A DNA stretch of 64,000 nt from Mycobacterium asiaticum (GCF_001673365.1 NZ_LZLS01000220.1:29258-93257); one strand, 5' to 3'. Shown: positions 1 through 9,257, counted from the stretch's first letter. Notes: a model not told the origin generated them from the sequence alone. Numbers and translations are program-made.

Positions 1-1473
1 GTTGATGCACTCCGGATTATCCGAGCCCGCGGTCAGGATCGGTGAGGGCGCCGGCACGGTGCTGCTACTGGACCCGGCGGTCGACGCGCGGGCGGGCGTC
101 ACCGTGCCGCCGCCGTCGAGGCCCGAGCCCGGTCCGGTGTAGTCGTTGGCCAGCACCACACGAACAGTCCCGGCCGGAATCGAGGAGTCGGCGACGACCT
201 GCAGGCCGCCGAGTTGCCGCGCGATCTCCTGGGCGCCGAGGTCGTCGGTCTTGGCGACACGGACCTGACTGCTCTTGACGTGGCCGCCGTCGTTGTTGCC
301 CACCGAACCCGCGGTAAAGCCCTTGGCGCTCAACACATCCAACACCGCCGACGCCAGTCCGTTGATGTCGGTGTCGTTGACCACGTTGGCGGTGGTCTTG
401 GCGGGTGTGTAGGCCAGTTGCTCGGTCTTGCCTTGGTCCTGTTCGTGCAGCAATCCGCCGACCCATTCGGCAACCGCGTGTGCGTCCACGCGCACCACAC
501 TCTGCATGCCGTCGTCGCTCCAGCCCGCGCCATCGAGCACCGGGATGGTGGCGAACGCAACGTTGCCGCCGGCGAGCTTCTGCAGCTGCCGGACGAAATC
601 CATGATGTCCCAACCCGCGGACAGCACCACCGACCGTTGCACGGCGGCTTCGAGTCGCTTGAGTGTGGCGGGACTGGACAGCGTCCTGCCGGAGATGACC
701 CGGTGGGCCAGCGAAGCCATCACCGCCTGCTGACGGACCACCCGGTCGAGGTCGCCGCGCGGCAGCTCGTGGCGCTGGCGCACGAAGCTCAGCGCCTGCG
801 GGCCGTTGAGTCGTTGTCGGCCGGCTGGGAAGTCTGCGCCCGAAAGAGGTTCGTAGACAGCATCTTTGAGGCAGACCTCGACGCCACCGAGTGCGTCGGC
901 GATCAACGCGAAGCCGAGTAGGCCGATCTCGGCATAGTGGTCGACGGTGACGCCGGTCAGGTCGGCCACGGTCTTGATCAGCGCTTCGCGACCGGCCTGC
1001 GTTCCGGCTGTCGCGGCTTCGGCGGCTGAGGCGCCGGCCTGGACCAAGCTCGTTCTCTTGATCTCGCGGGTTTGGCCGTAGACGCCGTTGATCTTGGTTT
1101 TGCCCAACCCGGGGGCCGCGACGTAGGAGTCGCGGGGGATCGAGATCGCGGTTGCCGACTTCCCGTTGTTGGGAATGCGGATCAGGATGATGGTGTCGGT
1201 GTTGGTGGCTTCCTCGTCGCCGGCCCGCAGCGTGGCCAGTTCTTCGGCCGTCAGCGGGTTGCCGTGCGCATCGGTGCGACTGTCCAACCCGACCAGCAGA
1301 ATGTCGATCGCACCGTCGTCGGCGCCGCGACCGAGCGAGGGCGAGGACATGTGGAAGATGCCGTCCTCGAACGAGCGAACGTTGCTCCACGCCACCCCGG
1401 TGCCGAGCACGACCACCACGGCCAGTGCCGTACAAACCACACGAGTAACACGAGCCACACTTTGCGCAGGCAT
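1..1473 (-). CDS. LytR-CpsA-Psr (LCP) family cell-wall ligase, 3' edge at window start
   Basis: Homologue of M. tuberculosis Rv3267. LCP enzymes transfer undecaprenyl-linked glycopolymers, in mycobacteria arabinogalactan, onto peptidoglycan at the outer face of the membrane. The reading frame opens with ATG at 1473 (MPAQSVARVTRV) and has a signal-anchor helix at about residues 10-30. An LCP domain follows (IPRDSYV and FVRQRHELPRGDLDRV regions, with Arg/Asp typical of pyrophosphate and metal binding). A LytR_C-type domain (NVVNDTDINGLA) comes next, then a Ser/Thr/Pro-rich tail. The frame is still open at base 1, reading ...AGSDNPECIN after 491 codons. The M. tuberculosis protein is close to this length, so only the stop or a few residues should be missing. 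It is divergent from rmlD, 67 bp away, and belongs to the same arabinogalactan-linker neighbourhood. Confidence 0.9.
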   Translation of the reverse strand, partial: MPAQSVARVTRVVCTALAVVVVLGTGVAWSNVRSFEDGIFHMSSPSLGRGADDGAIDILLVGLDSRTDAHGNPLTAEELATLRAGDEEATNTDTIILIRIPNNGKSATAISIPRDSYVAAPGLGKTKINGVYGQTREIKRTSLVQAGASAAEAATAGTQAGREALIKTVADLTGVTVDHYAEIGLLGFALIADALGGVEVCLKDAVYEPLSGADFPAGRQRLNGPQALSFVRQRHELPRGDLDRVVRQQAVMASLAHRVISGRTLSSPATLKRLEAAVQRSVVLSAGWDIMDFVRQLQKLAGGNVAFATIPVLDGAGWSDDGMQSVVRVDAHAVAEWVGGLLHEQDQGKTEQLAYTPAKTTANVVNDTDINGLASAVLDVLSAKGFTAGSVGNNDGGHVKSSQVRVAKTDDLGAQEIARQLGGLQVVADSSIPAGTVRVVLANDYTGPGSGLDGGGTVTPARASTAGSSSSTVPAPSPILTAGSDNPECIN

Positions 1474-1540
1474 CACTGTAGGCTACTTGTGCAACAGCCG
1501 CTTTCCGGGTAGCCGAGCCCGGCGTGCCAGACTCGAACAC

Positions 1541-2449
1541 ATGTCAGACAGGCTTGTGATCACCGGTGCGGGCGGGCAGCTGGGCCGTCTGCTGACCGCG
1601 CAGGCCACCCGTGCCGGCCGCAAAGTGCTGGCCAGAACGTCATCGGAATGGGACATTACCGACGCGTCCGCGGCCCGAGGGCTCATCGAGCGCGGCGACG
1701 TCGTCGTCAACTGCGCGGCCTACACCGATGTCGACGGTGCCGAGAGCGACGAAGCGCGCGCCTATGCGGTCAACGCAACCGGGCCGCAAATCCTGGCCCG
1801 CGCCTGCGCGCAGGCAGGTGCCCGCCTCATCCACGTGTCCACCGATTACGTGTTCGACGGCGACTTCACTGGTTTGGCGGGCGGTGCCCAGCCCCGTCCC
1901 TACGAACCGGATGACCCGACCGGCCCGCAGAGCGTGTACGCGGCCAGCAAGCTCGCTGGGGAACACGCGGTATCGGGTGAACTGCCGGAGAGCGTGGTGG
2001 TGCGCACCGCCTGGGTCTACACCGGCGGGATCGACGGGAGCGATTTTGTCGCCGTCATGCAGCGATTGGCCGCTGGTGATGGACCGATCAACGTGGTCGA
2101 TGACCAGACCGGCTCACCCACCTACGCCGCCGACCTGGCCGCCGCACTGCTGGAACTGGCCGGCACCGACGTGCGCGGGCGGGTGCTGCACGCCGCGAAC
2201 GAGGGCGTCGTATCGCGGTTCGAGCAGGCCCGCGCGGTCTTTGAGGAAAGCGGCGCCGACCCGGATCGAGTGCAGCCCTGCAGCAGCGACGAATTTCCGC
2301 GTCCGGCAACTCGGCCGGCGTATTCCGCGCTGTCGGGACGGCAGTGGGCGGCGGCCGGCCTGACACCGTTACGGCCCTGGCGCAGTGCACTTGTCGCAGC
2401 ACTGGCCGCATGCTCGATCGATCGACCGATACCCTCTACGCGTGACTGA
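1541..2449 (+). CDS. rmlD: dTDP-4-dehydrorhamnose reductase RmlD
   Basis: Final step of dTDP-L-rhamnose synthesis: NAD(P)H reduction of dTDP-4-keto-L-rhamnose in the cytoplasm. The product feeds the rhamnosyl residue of the arabinogalactan linker. The 302-aa protein is an extended SDR: Rossmann motif ITGAGGQLG at residues 7-15, STDYVFDG at 100-107, and the catalytic YAASK with Tyr133 and Lys137. ATG 1541 is chosen because the protein then begins at the Rossmann strand (MSDRLVITGAGG), as in the family. An upstream in-frame extension would run back through the divergent LCP gene. Its stop overlaps the wbbL start by 8 bp, and the rhamnosyltransferase that uses the product follows directly. Confidence 0.95.
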   Translation: MSDRLVITGAGGQLGRLLTAQATRAGRKVLARTSSEWDITDASAARGLIERGDVVVNCAAYTDVDGAESDEARAYAVNATGPQILARACAQAGARLIHVSTDYVFDGDFTGLAGGAQPRPYEPDDPTGPQSVYAASKLAGEHAVSGELPESVVVRTAWVYTGGIDGSDFVAVMQRLAAGDGPINVVDDQTGSPTYAADLAAALLELAGTDVRGRVLHAANEGVVSRFEQARAVFEESGADPDRVQPCSSDEFPRPATRPAYSALSGRQWAAAGLTPLRPWRSALVAALAACSIDRPIPSTRD

Positions 2450-3371
2450 CGTTCTGCCGGTCGTAGCGGTGACCTATTCGCCGGGCCCGCACCTGGAGCG
2501 GTTCCTGGCGTCGTTGTCGCTGGCTACCGAGCGGCCAGTCAGCGTGCTGCTGGCCGACAACGGATCCACCGACGGCACACCCGAGGCGGCCGTAGAGCGC
2601 TATCCCAACGTGCGGCTGCTGCCGACCGGTTCGAACCTCGGCTACGGCACGGCGGTCAATCGCACCGTCGCCAAGCTCGATCAGGACGGCGACGAGCGCT
2701 GGGGTCAGTTTGTTCAGGAGTGGGTGATCGTGGCCAACCCAGACGTGCAATGGGGCCCGGGCAGCATCGACGCGCTGCTGGACGCCGCCAGCCGCTGGCC
2801 GCGCGCCGGTGCGTTGGGCCCCCTGATCCGCGATCCCGACGGTTCGGTGTATCCGTCAGCACGCCATCTGCCGAGTCTGATCCGCGGCGGCATGCACGCG
2901 GTGCTAGGGCCGGTCTGGCCGCGGAATCGGTGGACCCGGGCCTATCGCCAGGAGCACCTCGAACCCAGCGAGCGACCGGTGGGCTGGCTGTCGGGGTCCT
3001 GCCTGCTGGTGCGGCGTTCGGCGTTCGACCAGATCGGCGGGTTCGACGAGCGCTACTTCATGTACATGGAAGACGTCGACCTCGGTGACCGGCTCGGCAA
3101 GGCTGGCTGGTTGTCGGTCTATGTGCCCTCGGCCGAGGTGCTGCACCACAAGGGGCACTCCACCGGACGCGACCCGGCCAGCCATCTGGCCGCCCATCAC
3201 CGCAGTACGTATATCTTCCTTGCCGACCGGCACTCCGGGTGGTGGCGGGCCCCGCTGCGCTGGACGCTGCGGGGATCGTTGGCAGTGCGCTCGCGGGTCA
3301 TGGTGCGCAATGCGCTGCGCCGGTCGCGGAAGTCTTCGGGTGCGTTGGATCTGGCAGAAGGGCGGCACTGA
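2442..3371 (+). CDS. wbbL: Rhamnosyltransferase WbbL (GT2), arabinogalactan linker
   Basis: Transfers L-rhamnose from dTDP-Rha to decaprenyl-PP-GlcNAc, forming the disaccharide linker between peptidoglycan and arabinogalactan (Rv3265c homologue, essential in mycobacteria). The 309-aa product begins with GTG at 2442 (MTDVLPVVAVTYS). GT-A features are the nucleotide-binding ADNGSTDG at about 38-45, an ANPDV metal-site segment near 99-103, and the GFDERYFMYMEDVD acceptor-side motif near 202-215. The start overlaps the end of rmlD by 8 bp, indicating translational coupling, and manB begins 1 bp after the stop. The three genes form a rhamnose/mannose-activation operon. Confidence 0.95.
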   Translation: MTDVLPVVAVTYSPGPHLERFLASLSLATERPVSVLLADNGSTDGTPEAAVERYPNVRLLPTGSNLGYGTAVNRTVAKLDQDGDERWGQFVQEWVIVANPDVQWGPGSIDALLDAASRWPRAGALGPLIRDPDGSVYPSARHLPSLIRGGMHAVLGPVWPRNRWTRAYRQEHLEPSERPVGWLSGSCLLVRRSAFDQIGGFDERYFMYMEDVDLGDRLGKAGWLSVYVPSAEVLHHKGHSTGRDPASHLAAHHRSTYIFLADRHSGWWRAPLRWTLRGSLAVRSRVMVRNALRRSRKSSGALDLAEGRH

Positions 3372-3372
3372 G

Positions 3373-4452
3373 GTGGCAACCCATCAAGTCGACGCGGTGG
3401 TTCTGGTAGGTGGCAAGGGCACCCGGTTACGGCCGTTGACGTTGTCCGCGCCGAAACCGATGTTGCCGACGGCTGGGCTGCCGTTTTTGACCCACCTGTT
3501 GTCGCGGATTGCCGCGGCGGGCATCGAGCACGTGGTGCTGGGCACCTCTTACCGGGCCGAGGTGTTCGAAGCGGAGTTCGGTGACGGCTCCAAGCTCGGG
3601 CTGCAGATCGAGTATGTGACCGAGGAGAACGCGCTCGGCACCGGTGGCGGCATCGCCAACGTCGCGGGCAAGTTGCGCCACGACACAGTCATGGTCTTCA
3701 ACGGGGACGTGCTGTCCGGTGCGGACCTCGGCCAGTTGCTGCAGTTCCATCGCGATCATCAGGCCGACGTCACGCTGCACCTGGTGCGGGTGAGCGATCC
3801 GCGGGCATTCGGGTGCGTGCCCACCGATAGCGACGGACGGGTCACCGCATTCCTGGAGAAGACGCAGGATCCGCCGACCGACCAGATCAACGCCGGCTGC
3901 TACGTCTTCCAGCGCGACATCATCGACCGGATTCCACGCGGCCGCGAGGTTTCGGTGGAACGCGAGGTGTTCCCGGCGCTGCTCTCGGCCGACGACGTCA
4001 AGGTCTGCGGTTACGTCGATGCCACCTATTGGCGCGACATGGGCACTCCGGAGGACTTCGTGCGCGGATCTGCCGACCTGGTTCGCGGCATCGCGCCGTC
4101 ACCGGCGCTGCACGGCCAGCGCGGCGAGAAACTGGTGCACGACGGCGCGGCCGTGGCACCCGGGGCGCTGTTGATCGGCGGGACGGTCGTCGGGCGGGGC
4201 GCCGAGATTGGGGCCGGCGTCCGGTTGGACGGCGCGGTGATCTTCGACGGCGTCAAGGTGGAGGCCGGCAGCGTGATCGAACGTTCGATCATCGGCTTCG
4301 GTGTTCGCATCGGCCCGCGCGCGCTGGTCCGCGACGGGGTGATCGGCGACGGCGCCGACATCGGCGCGCGCTGTGAGTTGTTGCGCGGCGCGCGGGTATG
4401 GCCCGGGGTCGCGATCCCTGACGGTGGGATCCGCTACTCGTCCGACGTCTAG
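3373..4452 (+). CDS. manB: Mannose-1-phosphate guanylyltransferase (GDP-mannose pyrophosphorylase)
   Basis: Makes GDP-mannose from mannose-1-phosphate and GTP for phosphatidylinositol mannosides, lipomannan and mannosylated glycoproteins. It is the Rv3264c homologue, called manB or manC in different sources. At 359 aa it matches the usual length. The nucleotidyltransferase signature VGGKGTRLRPLT lies at about 11-22, FNGDVLSG near 113-120, and a C-terminal left-handed beta-helix of hexapeptide repeats occupies about 255-350. GTG 3373 gives MATHQVDAVVLVGG. The TAG stop shares the tetranucleotide CTAG (4449-4452) with the stop of the convergent NUDIX gene. Confidence 0.93.
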   Translation: MATHQVDAVVLVGGKGTRLRPLTLSAPKPMLPTAGLPFLTHLLSRIAAAGIEHVVLGTSYRAEVFEAEFGDGSKLGLQIEYVTEENALGTGGGIANVAGKLRHDTVMVFNGDVLSGADLGQLLQFHRDHQADVTLHLVRVSDPRAFGCVPTDSDGRVTAFLEKTQDPPTDQINAGCYVFQRDIIDRIPRGREVSVEREVFPALLSADDVKVCGYVDATYWRDMGTPEDFVRGSADLVRGIAPSPALHGQRGEKLVHDGAAVAPGALLIGGTVVGRGAEIGAGVRLDGAVIFDGVKVEAGSVIERSIIGFGVRIGPRALVRDGVIGDGADIGARCELLRGARVWPGVAIPDGGIRYSSDV

Positions 4453-4988
4453 TTGGCGTTGCGTGTGCAACTCACCAGGTAGGCCAGCGCGTGATCGGTG
4501 TCGGGAGGTAGCGCGTCGGCGGGCCACCACCGCAAGTCGTCCGACTCGTCGCTGAGCACGATCTGCGCCCCGGCGGGCGCGTGCGCGACGAACTGCAAGT
4601 CGAGGTGCCGTGTCGGCACACCCAGCGAGCAGGTAACCGGATGGACATGCACCGCAACCAGATTCGGCTGCAGACGCAGTCCGGCGATGCCGGATTCCTC
4701 GGTGGCTTCCCGCAATGCGGCGGCGAGGATGTCGGGGTCGTCGTCCTCGCAATGCCCGCCCAACTGCACCCAACGACCCAGCCGCGGGTGCAGGGTGAGC
4801 AGCACGCGCCCGCCGGAATCGTCGAGCACCAGCGTGGACGCGGTGATGTGGCCGGGCTCGCACTCGCGCAGGCAGGCGTCCTCGCGAGCGAGCACGAAAC
4901 CCAGCACCGCCTGGCGCAACGAATCCTGTGCCGGGTTGGGTGCCTGCCAGTCGGTGAGCAACCTGATCACCGAATCCCGAAGACTCAC
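4449..4988 (-). CDS. NUDIX hydrolase
   Basis: 179-aa NUDIX-fold protein, expected to hydrolyse a nucleoside-diphosphate-linked substrate that cannot be named from sequence. The Nudix helix is visible around residues 76-100 (GGHCEDDDP ... LREATEESGI). The REx2EExG core is intact, but the upstream Glu of the classic Gx5E spacing is replaced. It lies tail-to-tail with manB, sharing a CTAG stop, and its ATG overlaps the mamA stop by 4 bp, so it is probably co-translated with mamA. As far as I recall, M. tuberculosis has no gene here between Rv3264c and Rv3263, so this looks like a species-variable insertion. Confidence 0.85.
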   Translation of the reverse strand: MSLRDSVIRLLTDWQAPNPAQDSLRQAVLGFVLAREDACLRECEPGHITASTLVLDDSGGRVLLTLHPRLGRWVQLGGHCEDDDPDILAAALREATEESGIAGLRLQPNLVAVHVHPVTCSLGVPTRHLDLQFVAHAPAGAQIVLSDESDDLRWWPADALPPDTDHALAYLVSCTRNAN

Positions 4989-6565
4989 TGGGCTTTCCGC
5001 CTCGCACGGCGATCCCGCAGCGTGACATGGGCCGCGCGGCAGTCCGCCACGAGCTGTGGCGGCAAGCCCAATCGCTCGATCAGCACCCGCCGGTCCACCA
5101 TGTCGAGCGCCTTCTCGATCTCGTTGGCCCGCAACAACAGATCGACATCCGCGGCCAGCTCGGAGTCGGCGTGGTCCGGGTGCGGAATGGGCAACGCTTC
5201 GGCTTCACGTGGTTCCAGTTCCAGGATCCCGCCGCCATAGCTGCGGCCCATGATCTCGGCGAACGCGAACGTGACGCTGTTGTGGAACACCGTGGCCAGC
5301 GCTGCCGCGTCGGTGCCGCCCCCGGTCCGCACCCGGTGCACGGTGTCGGTGCTGGTGGCTGCCGCGGCGTTGACCGTCAGCCGCGGGGCCCGGTGAATTT
5401 GGCGCAGCATGAACAGATCTGGGATCCACGGTGACGGCGTAATCCACCACGGCTTGCGCAGCGAGCATTTGTAGCCCAGGTGCACGCCGGCGGCTTCGCC
5501 TGCTTCGATGTGCGCGGCGAGTGCCGGGCCGGGTGACGCCGCCGCCGAGGCGTTGAGCAACCAGGTGCGGTGCCCGGCGGCGAGATCGGCGGCACGGCAA
5601 TCGACGTCGTAGAACAGGCCGGACAGCTGTGCGCTGCGCGAGACCAGCGGCACGCAGTGCGCGGCTAGATCGAGTTGTCGCACTTGGGAATCGGTGAAGG
5701 TGAAGAAGCTGTTGCGCCCCGTCACGATGCCCACGTCCACCTCGGCCACGCGGCCCAGTCGGGTCATGACGTCGTCGGCCGCCAGCGTGCGCAGCGTCTG
5801 GATCTGAACGGGGCTCAGGAAGTACTTGGTCCACTTCTCGTTCTCGTGGCGCAGCGCCGGGGCCGCGGGCACGTCGAGATCGGCTTCGTCGAGCGCAGCG
5901 GCGTCATCGATCGCGATGGTGCGGATATGCGCCGGGCCGTCCGTCGCACCGCCCACGACGCCGCAGAACAACACCACCTCCTGCAGCACACCGTCGAACA
6001 CCAACCGCCGGAAACTCATCAGCGTGATCTCGCGGTAGCGGCTCACCAGGAAGTCACGCAGTTGCGCGGCGTAACCGACTTGGAGCAACTCGGCGGGCAG
6101 CACCAGACCCACCCGGCCGCCCTCGCGGACCAACGTGGTGGCGGCCACGACGAACGGCACCCAGGCATTGGTCAACTTGTTGGGCGCCAACCCTTCCCGG
6201 CGTAACAGCGCCAGAGCCGGGTCGCGCTGTTCGGCGGCCCAGTTCCCGAACCGGATGTAGGGCGGGTTGCCCGCCACGCCGTCCCATCCGACACCGCCGG
6301 CCCAGGTGAACAGATTCGCGGTGTCCACCGGCGCGAACTCGCGCGCCTTGGCCGCCTCGGCGTCGACGAGTTCCACGCCGTGAGCCTGGTCAGTAACGCC
6401 GGCCAATTCGCGCAGGATCCGCCCGTCGCCACAGGACGGTTCTAGTACCTTCGGCCCGGCTTGGGCTACCCAGTCGGCCAGGAATCGGGCGATGGGTCGC
6501 GGGGTGTAGTAGCCGCCGCGCACCTTGTCGGCCGACACGGCGGCTTTGCCCGCGAACGTCTTCAT
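4985..6565 (-). CDS. mamA: N6-adenine DNA methyltransferase MamA-like
   Basis: Homologue of Rv3263, the orphan adenine methyltransferase MamA. In M. tuberculosis MamA methylates CTGGAG/CTCCAG and changes expression where sites overlap promoters. The 526-aa protein has an SAM-binding segment LEPSCGDGRILREL near residues 40-53 and the catalytic NPPY motif (GNPPYIRFGNW) near 100, followed by a long target-recognition region. No restriction endonuclease gene is adjacent. It overlaps fbiB upstream (6562-6565) and the NUDIX gene downstream (4985-4988) by ATGA-type overlaps, so fbiA-fbiB-mamA-NUDIX form one transcriptional unit. The target specificity is inherited from the orthologue, not shown here. 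Confidence 0.88.
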   Translation of the reverse strand: MKTFAGKAAVSADKVRGGYYTPRPIARFLADWVAQAGPKVLEPSCGDGRILRELAGVTDQAHGVELVDAEAAKAREFAPVDTANLFTWAGGVGWDGVAGNPPYIRFGNWAAEQRDPALALLRREGLAPNKLTNAWVPFVVAATTLVREGGRVGLVLPAELLQVGYAAQLRDFLVSRYREITLMSFRRLVFDGVLQEVVLFCGVVGGATDGPAHIRTIAIDDAAALDEADLDVPAAPALRHENEKWTKYFLSPVQIQTLRTLAADDVMTRLGRVAEVDVGIVTGRNSFFTFTDSQVRQLDLAAHCVPLVSRSAQLSGLFYDVDCRAADLAAGHRTWLLNASAAASPGPALAAHIEAGEAAGVHLGYKCSLRKPWWITPSPWIPDLFMLRQIHRAPRLTVNAAAATSTDTVHRVRTGGGTDAAALATVFHNSVTFAFAEIMGRSYGGGILELEPREAEALPIPHPDHADSELAADVDLLLRANEIEKALDMVDRRVLIERLGLPPQLVADCRAAHVTLRDRRARRKAQ

Positions 6566-7926
6566 TTGCGGATCAGCAAGTCCGCGACGGGAACCGGATC
6601 GCGCACTGCGGCTGGCTGGGCCGCGTAACCGATGGCGATGGCACCCAACGGTTCCCAGTCGGCCGGCAGCCCGAGCTCTTGGCGAACCAGCTCGGCGGCG
6701 AAGATCGTCGACCCGATCCAGCAGCTACCCACTCCGCGCACCGCCAAGGCGACCAGCAGCGCCTGCACCGCCGCACCGACCGCCACGGTGAACATGGTGT
6801 GCTCGGCCTGGGTACGGGCGGCGTCGGGGTAGCTGTGGGCGCCGTCGGGAACCAGGAACGGGATGATGACTTCGGGTGCGTCGTAGAGGATCTGGCCGCG
6901 AGCCAGCCGGCGCTCGATGGAGTCGGCGGGCCTGCCGTCGCAGGCCAGATCGCGGCGCCACTTGTCTTTCATCCGGTCCAGCAACCCGATCCGCGCGGAG
7001 TGATTCTGTAACCAGACGAAGCGCACCGGCCGGGTGTGGTGCGGGGCCGGTGCGGTCAGCGCCTCGGCGACGGCCGACTCGATAAGCTCCGCCGGCACCG
7101 GATCGGCACTGAACTGGCGGACCGATCGGCGCAACAGCTGGGCCTGACCGCGGCCCAGCTCGATGGCCTCGGCGGCACCGAGCCAGAACAGATCTTCGGT
7201 GCCGGCACGCACCAGCTGCCGGGCCGTCGAACCGTCGTCCACCGGGTGCAGCCCCCGCACGACAGCTACCGGCATCGCGGTCAGCTTGCCCTTGACCAGA
7301 TCGGCTGCGGCCGCGATCTCGTCGGCGACGGCGATCTCGGTCACCACCAACTCGTTGCCATGCCGGTCGACCGCGCCCGAATAGTTGTGCAGCACAGGAA
7401 CGCCCGAGCTTCCGATGGCGGCGTCCAGCTGTCCGTTGCGCCAGGCGCGGCCCATGGTGTCGGTGATGACCACAGCGACCTCGACCCCGAGTCGCTCGCG
7501 CAGCGCGGCGCGTAACCGCTGTGCGCTCGCGTCCGGGTCGACGGGCAGCAACGCCAATTCGCTACGCCCGACGTTGGATCCGTCGACACCGGCCGCAGCC
7601 TGAACCAGCCCGATCCGATTCTCGGTGATCAACGTCCGCCCCTTGCGTGCGAGCACGCGCACCGCCTCGTCGTCGATCAGTTTGCGGCGCAATTGGTCTC
7701 GCGCCTCTTCGTCTTCGGGGGCGGGAACCAGCCTGCCCTCGCATTTGGAAATCACCTTGCTGGTCACCACCACGACGTCGCCGTCGCGCAACCAGGGCGC
7801 GGCGGAGCTGAGGGTGGCACCGAGATCGTCGCCGGGGCGGAACTCGGGAAGTCCTTGCACGGGCAGGATTTCGAGCACCGCGGCGCTGCCGTGCTCGCCG
7901 GCCGGAGGCAGGCTGGAACCGGTCAC
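6562..7926 (-). CDS. fbiB: Coenzyme F420:L-glutamate ligase / dehydro-F420-0 reductase FbiB
   Basis: Bifunctional enzyme of F420 synthesis. The N-terminal CofE-like domain (about residues 1-245) adds gamma-linked glutamates to F420-0. The C-terminal flavin reductase of the nitroreductase fold (about 255-454) reduces the dehydro intermediate. Visible landmarks are VVVTSKVISKCEG near 54-66, ITDTMGRAWRNGQ, and in the C-terminal part VRQFSADPVPAELI and a late GSCWIGSTIF segment. The 454 aa compare with about 448 in M. tuberculosis. Start is GTG 7926, overlapping the fbiA stop by 4 bp. Confidence 0.94.
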   Translation of the reverse strand: MTGSSLPPAGEHGSAAVLEILPVQGLPEFRPGDDLGATLSSAAPWLRDGDVVVVTSKVISKCEGRLVPAPEDEEARDQLRRKLIDDEAVRVLARKGRTLITENRIGLVQAAAGVDGSNVGRSELALLPVDPDASAQRLRAALRERLGVEVAVVITDTMGRAWRNGQLDAAIGSSGVPVLHNYSGAVDRHGNELVVTEIAVADEIAAAADLVKGKLTAMPVAVVRGLHPVDDGSTARQLVRAGTEDLFWLGAAEAIELGRGQAQLLRRSVRQFSADPVPAELIESAVAEALTAPAPHHTRPVRFVWLQNHSARIGLLDRMKDKWRRDLACDGRPADSIERRLARGQILYDAPEVIIPFLVPDGAHSYPDAARTQAEHTMFTVAVGAAVQALLVALAVRGVGSCWIGSTIFAAELVRQELGLPADWEPLGAIAIGYAAQPAAVRDPVPVADLLIRK

Positions 7927-8915
7927 ACCGTCACGCCCGCAAAGTCCAGCCCGGCGCGAACCATTTCGGCCGTCGCCGCGGGGTCGGTCATCAGCAGCGG
8001 TATGGATCGTACCGTGACACCGTCGATTTCGGCGTGATCACCGTCGTGCACCAACCAGCAGTCCAATATTCCGGTAGCGCTTCGGGCGCCGTAGTGGCGG
8101 CCCACCGCTTGTGCGGTGGAATCCACACCGATAACCGACAGGCAGGCATCGGCCATGCCGCGCAATGGCTTTCCGCCGATGATGGGGGAGTAGCCGACCA
8201 CCGGCGCGGTGGATGCACGCAGGGCGGCGCGGATGCCCGGTACCGCGAGGATCGCTCCGACGCTCACGACCGGGTTCGACGGGGCCAGCATGATCACATC
8301 GGCTTCGCCGATGGCCGTAACGGCTTCGGTTGTGGCGCCTGCCTTTTCGGCGCCGACGAAGGCGAAGCTGTGGGTGGGCACCTGGGCGCGATAACGGACC
8401 CACCACTCCTGGAAGTGGATTGCCCGCCGGGTGGCTGGATCCGAATCCGGGTCGCTGATCACCACGTGCGTTTCGCAACGGTCGTCGCTGGCCGGCAGCA
8501 ACTGTGCGCCCGGCTGCCAACGGTCGCACAGTGCCGCGGTGATCTGCGACAGCGGATAGCCGGCGTTGAGCATCTGGGTGCGCACCAGATGAGTGGCCAG
8601 GTCGCGGTCGCCGAGCATGAACCAGTCGGGCTGAACACCGTAGCGCGCGAGTTCCTCTTTGGCATGCCAGGTTTCGTCGCGATGGCCCCAGCCGCGCTCC
8701 GGGTCGACCCCGCCGCCCAGGGTGTACATGCAGGTGTCCAGATCCGGGCAGACGCGCACTCCGTGGATCCATGCGTCGTCACCGATGTTCACGACGGCGT
8801 TCAGTTCGTGGCCGCCGTCATCGGATCGAGCAAACTGGCCTAATCCGAGCAGTTGCTGCACCCCGAGCAGGAAGCGGGCGCCGCCGACGCCGCCGACCAG
8901 AACGGTGACCTTCAC
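7923..8915 (-). CDS. fbiA: 2-phospho-L-lactate (phosphoenolpyruvyl) transferase FbiA
   Basis: Transfers the phospho-lactate/PEP moiety onto the deazaflavin Fo to give (dehydro)F420-0, the step before FbiB. The 330-aa protein begins with GTG at 8915 and the family N-terminus VTVLVGGVGGARFL. It carries NIGDDAWIHGVRVCPDLD near 46-63 and the LAPSNPVVSVG motif in the C-terminal half, both typical of CofD. First gene of a minus-strand operon fbiA-fbiB-mamA-NUDIX, divergent from whiB2 across a 342-bp spacer. Confidence 0.95.
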   Translation of the reverse strand: MKVTVLVGGVGGARFLLGVQQLLGLGQFARSDDGGHELNAVVNIGDDAWIHGVRVCPDLDTCMYTLGGGVDPERGWGHRDETWHAKEELARYGVQPDWFMLGDRDLATHLVRTQMLNAGYPLSQITAALCDRWQPGAQLLPASDDRCETHVVISDPDSDPATRRAIHFQEWWVRYRAQVPTHSFAFVGAEKAGATTEAVTAIGEADVIMLAPSNPVVSVGAILAVPGIRAALRASTAPVVGYSPIIGGKPLRGMADACLSVIGVDSTAQAVGRHYGARSATGILDCWLVHDGDHAEIDGVTVRSIPLLMTDPAATAEMVRAGLDFAGVTV

Positions 8916-9257
8916 ACGAAGAACGTACCCGCCCGGAGGTCATCCTTAGACCGGGCTATGGTGGGATGATTCTCGGTAACCAGTGTGGCGCAAGGGACTT
9001 GTGATCAATTCGTGGCCGACACGCCGGGCACCCCGGACAACAGAACCGCCGAAATTCGATCACGAGATGGTATGGAAATGCGCCGAAGTGCTTGACCAGG
9101 GTCCCCGGCACGTGTCTAATCACATCAGTGTCATTTCCCGGTTGGCCGGCCGGTTCCGGTGTCGCAGACCGAGATTCGATCACTTGTTCGAATTGGGCAT
9201 CTGTACATCAGAACAGTGGGAAACCATTTCACTCTCTATTAGTGAGGAGGCGGAGGC
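8916..9257. other. fbiA-whiB2 divergent intergenic region
   Basis: 342 bp without a convincing gene. It must hold the promoters of fbiA (leftward) and whiB2 (rightward). An exact 10-bp direct repeat ATTCGATCAC occurs at 9054-9063 and 9174-9183, exactly 120 bp apart. The last 60 bp before whiB2 are relatively AT-rich (ACTCTCTATTAGTG), and a strong GAGGAGG ribosome-binding site lies at about 9243-9249. A short open frame over 8983-9285 has no ribosome-binding site or recognisable content and is treated as chance. Confidence 0.6.

Noticed and set aside
65..1540. 491-residue minus-strand frame over the LCP gene
   Set aside because: Arg/Gly-rich out-of-frame shadow. The real LCP frame starts at 1473 in another register and has the signal anchor and LCP motifs.
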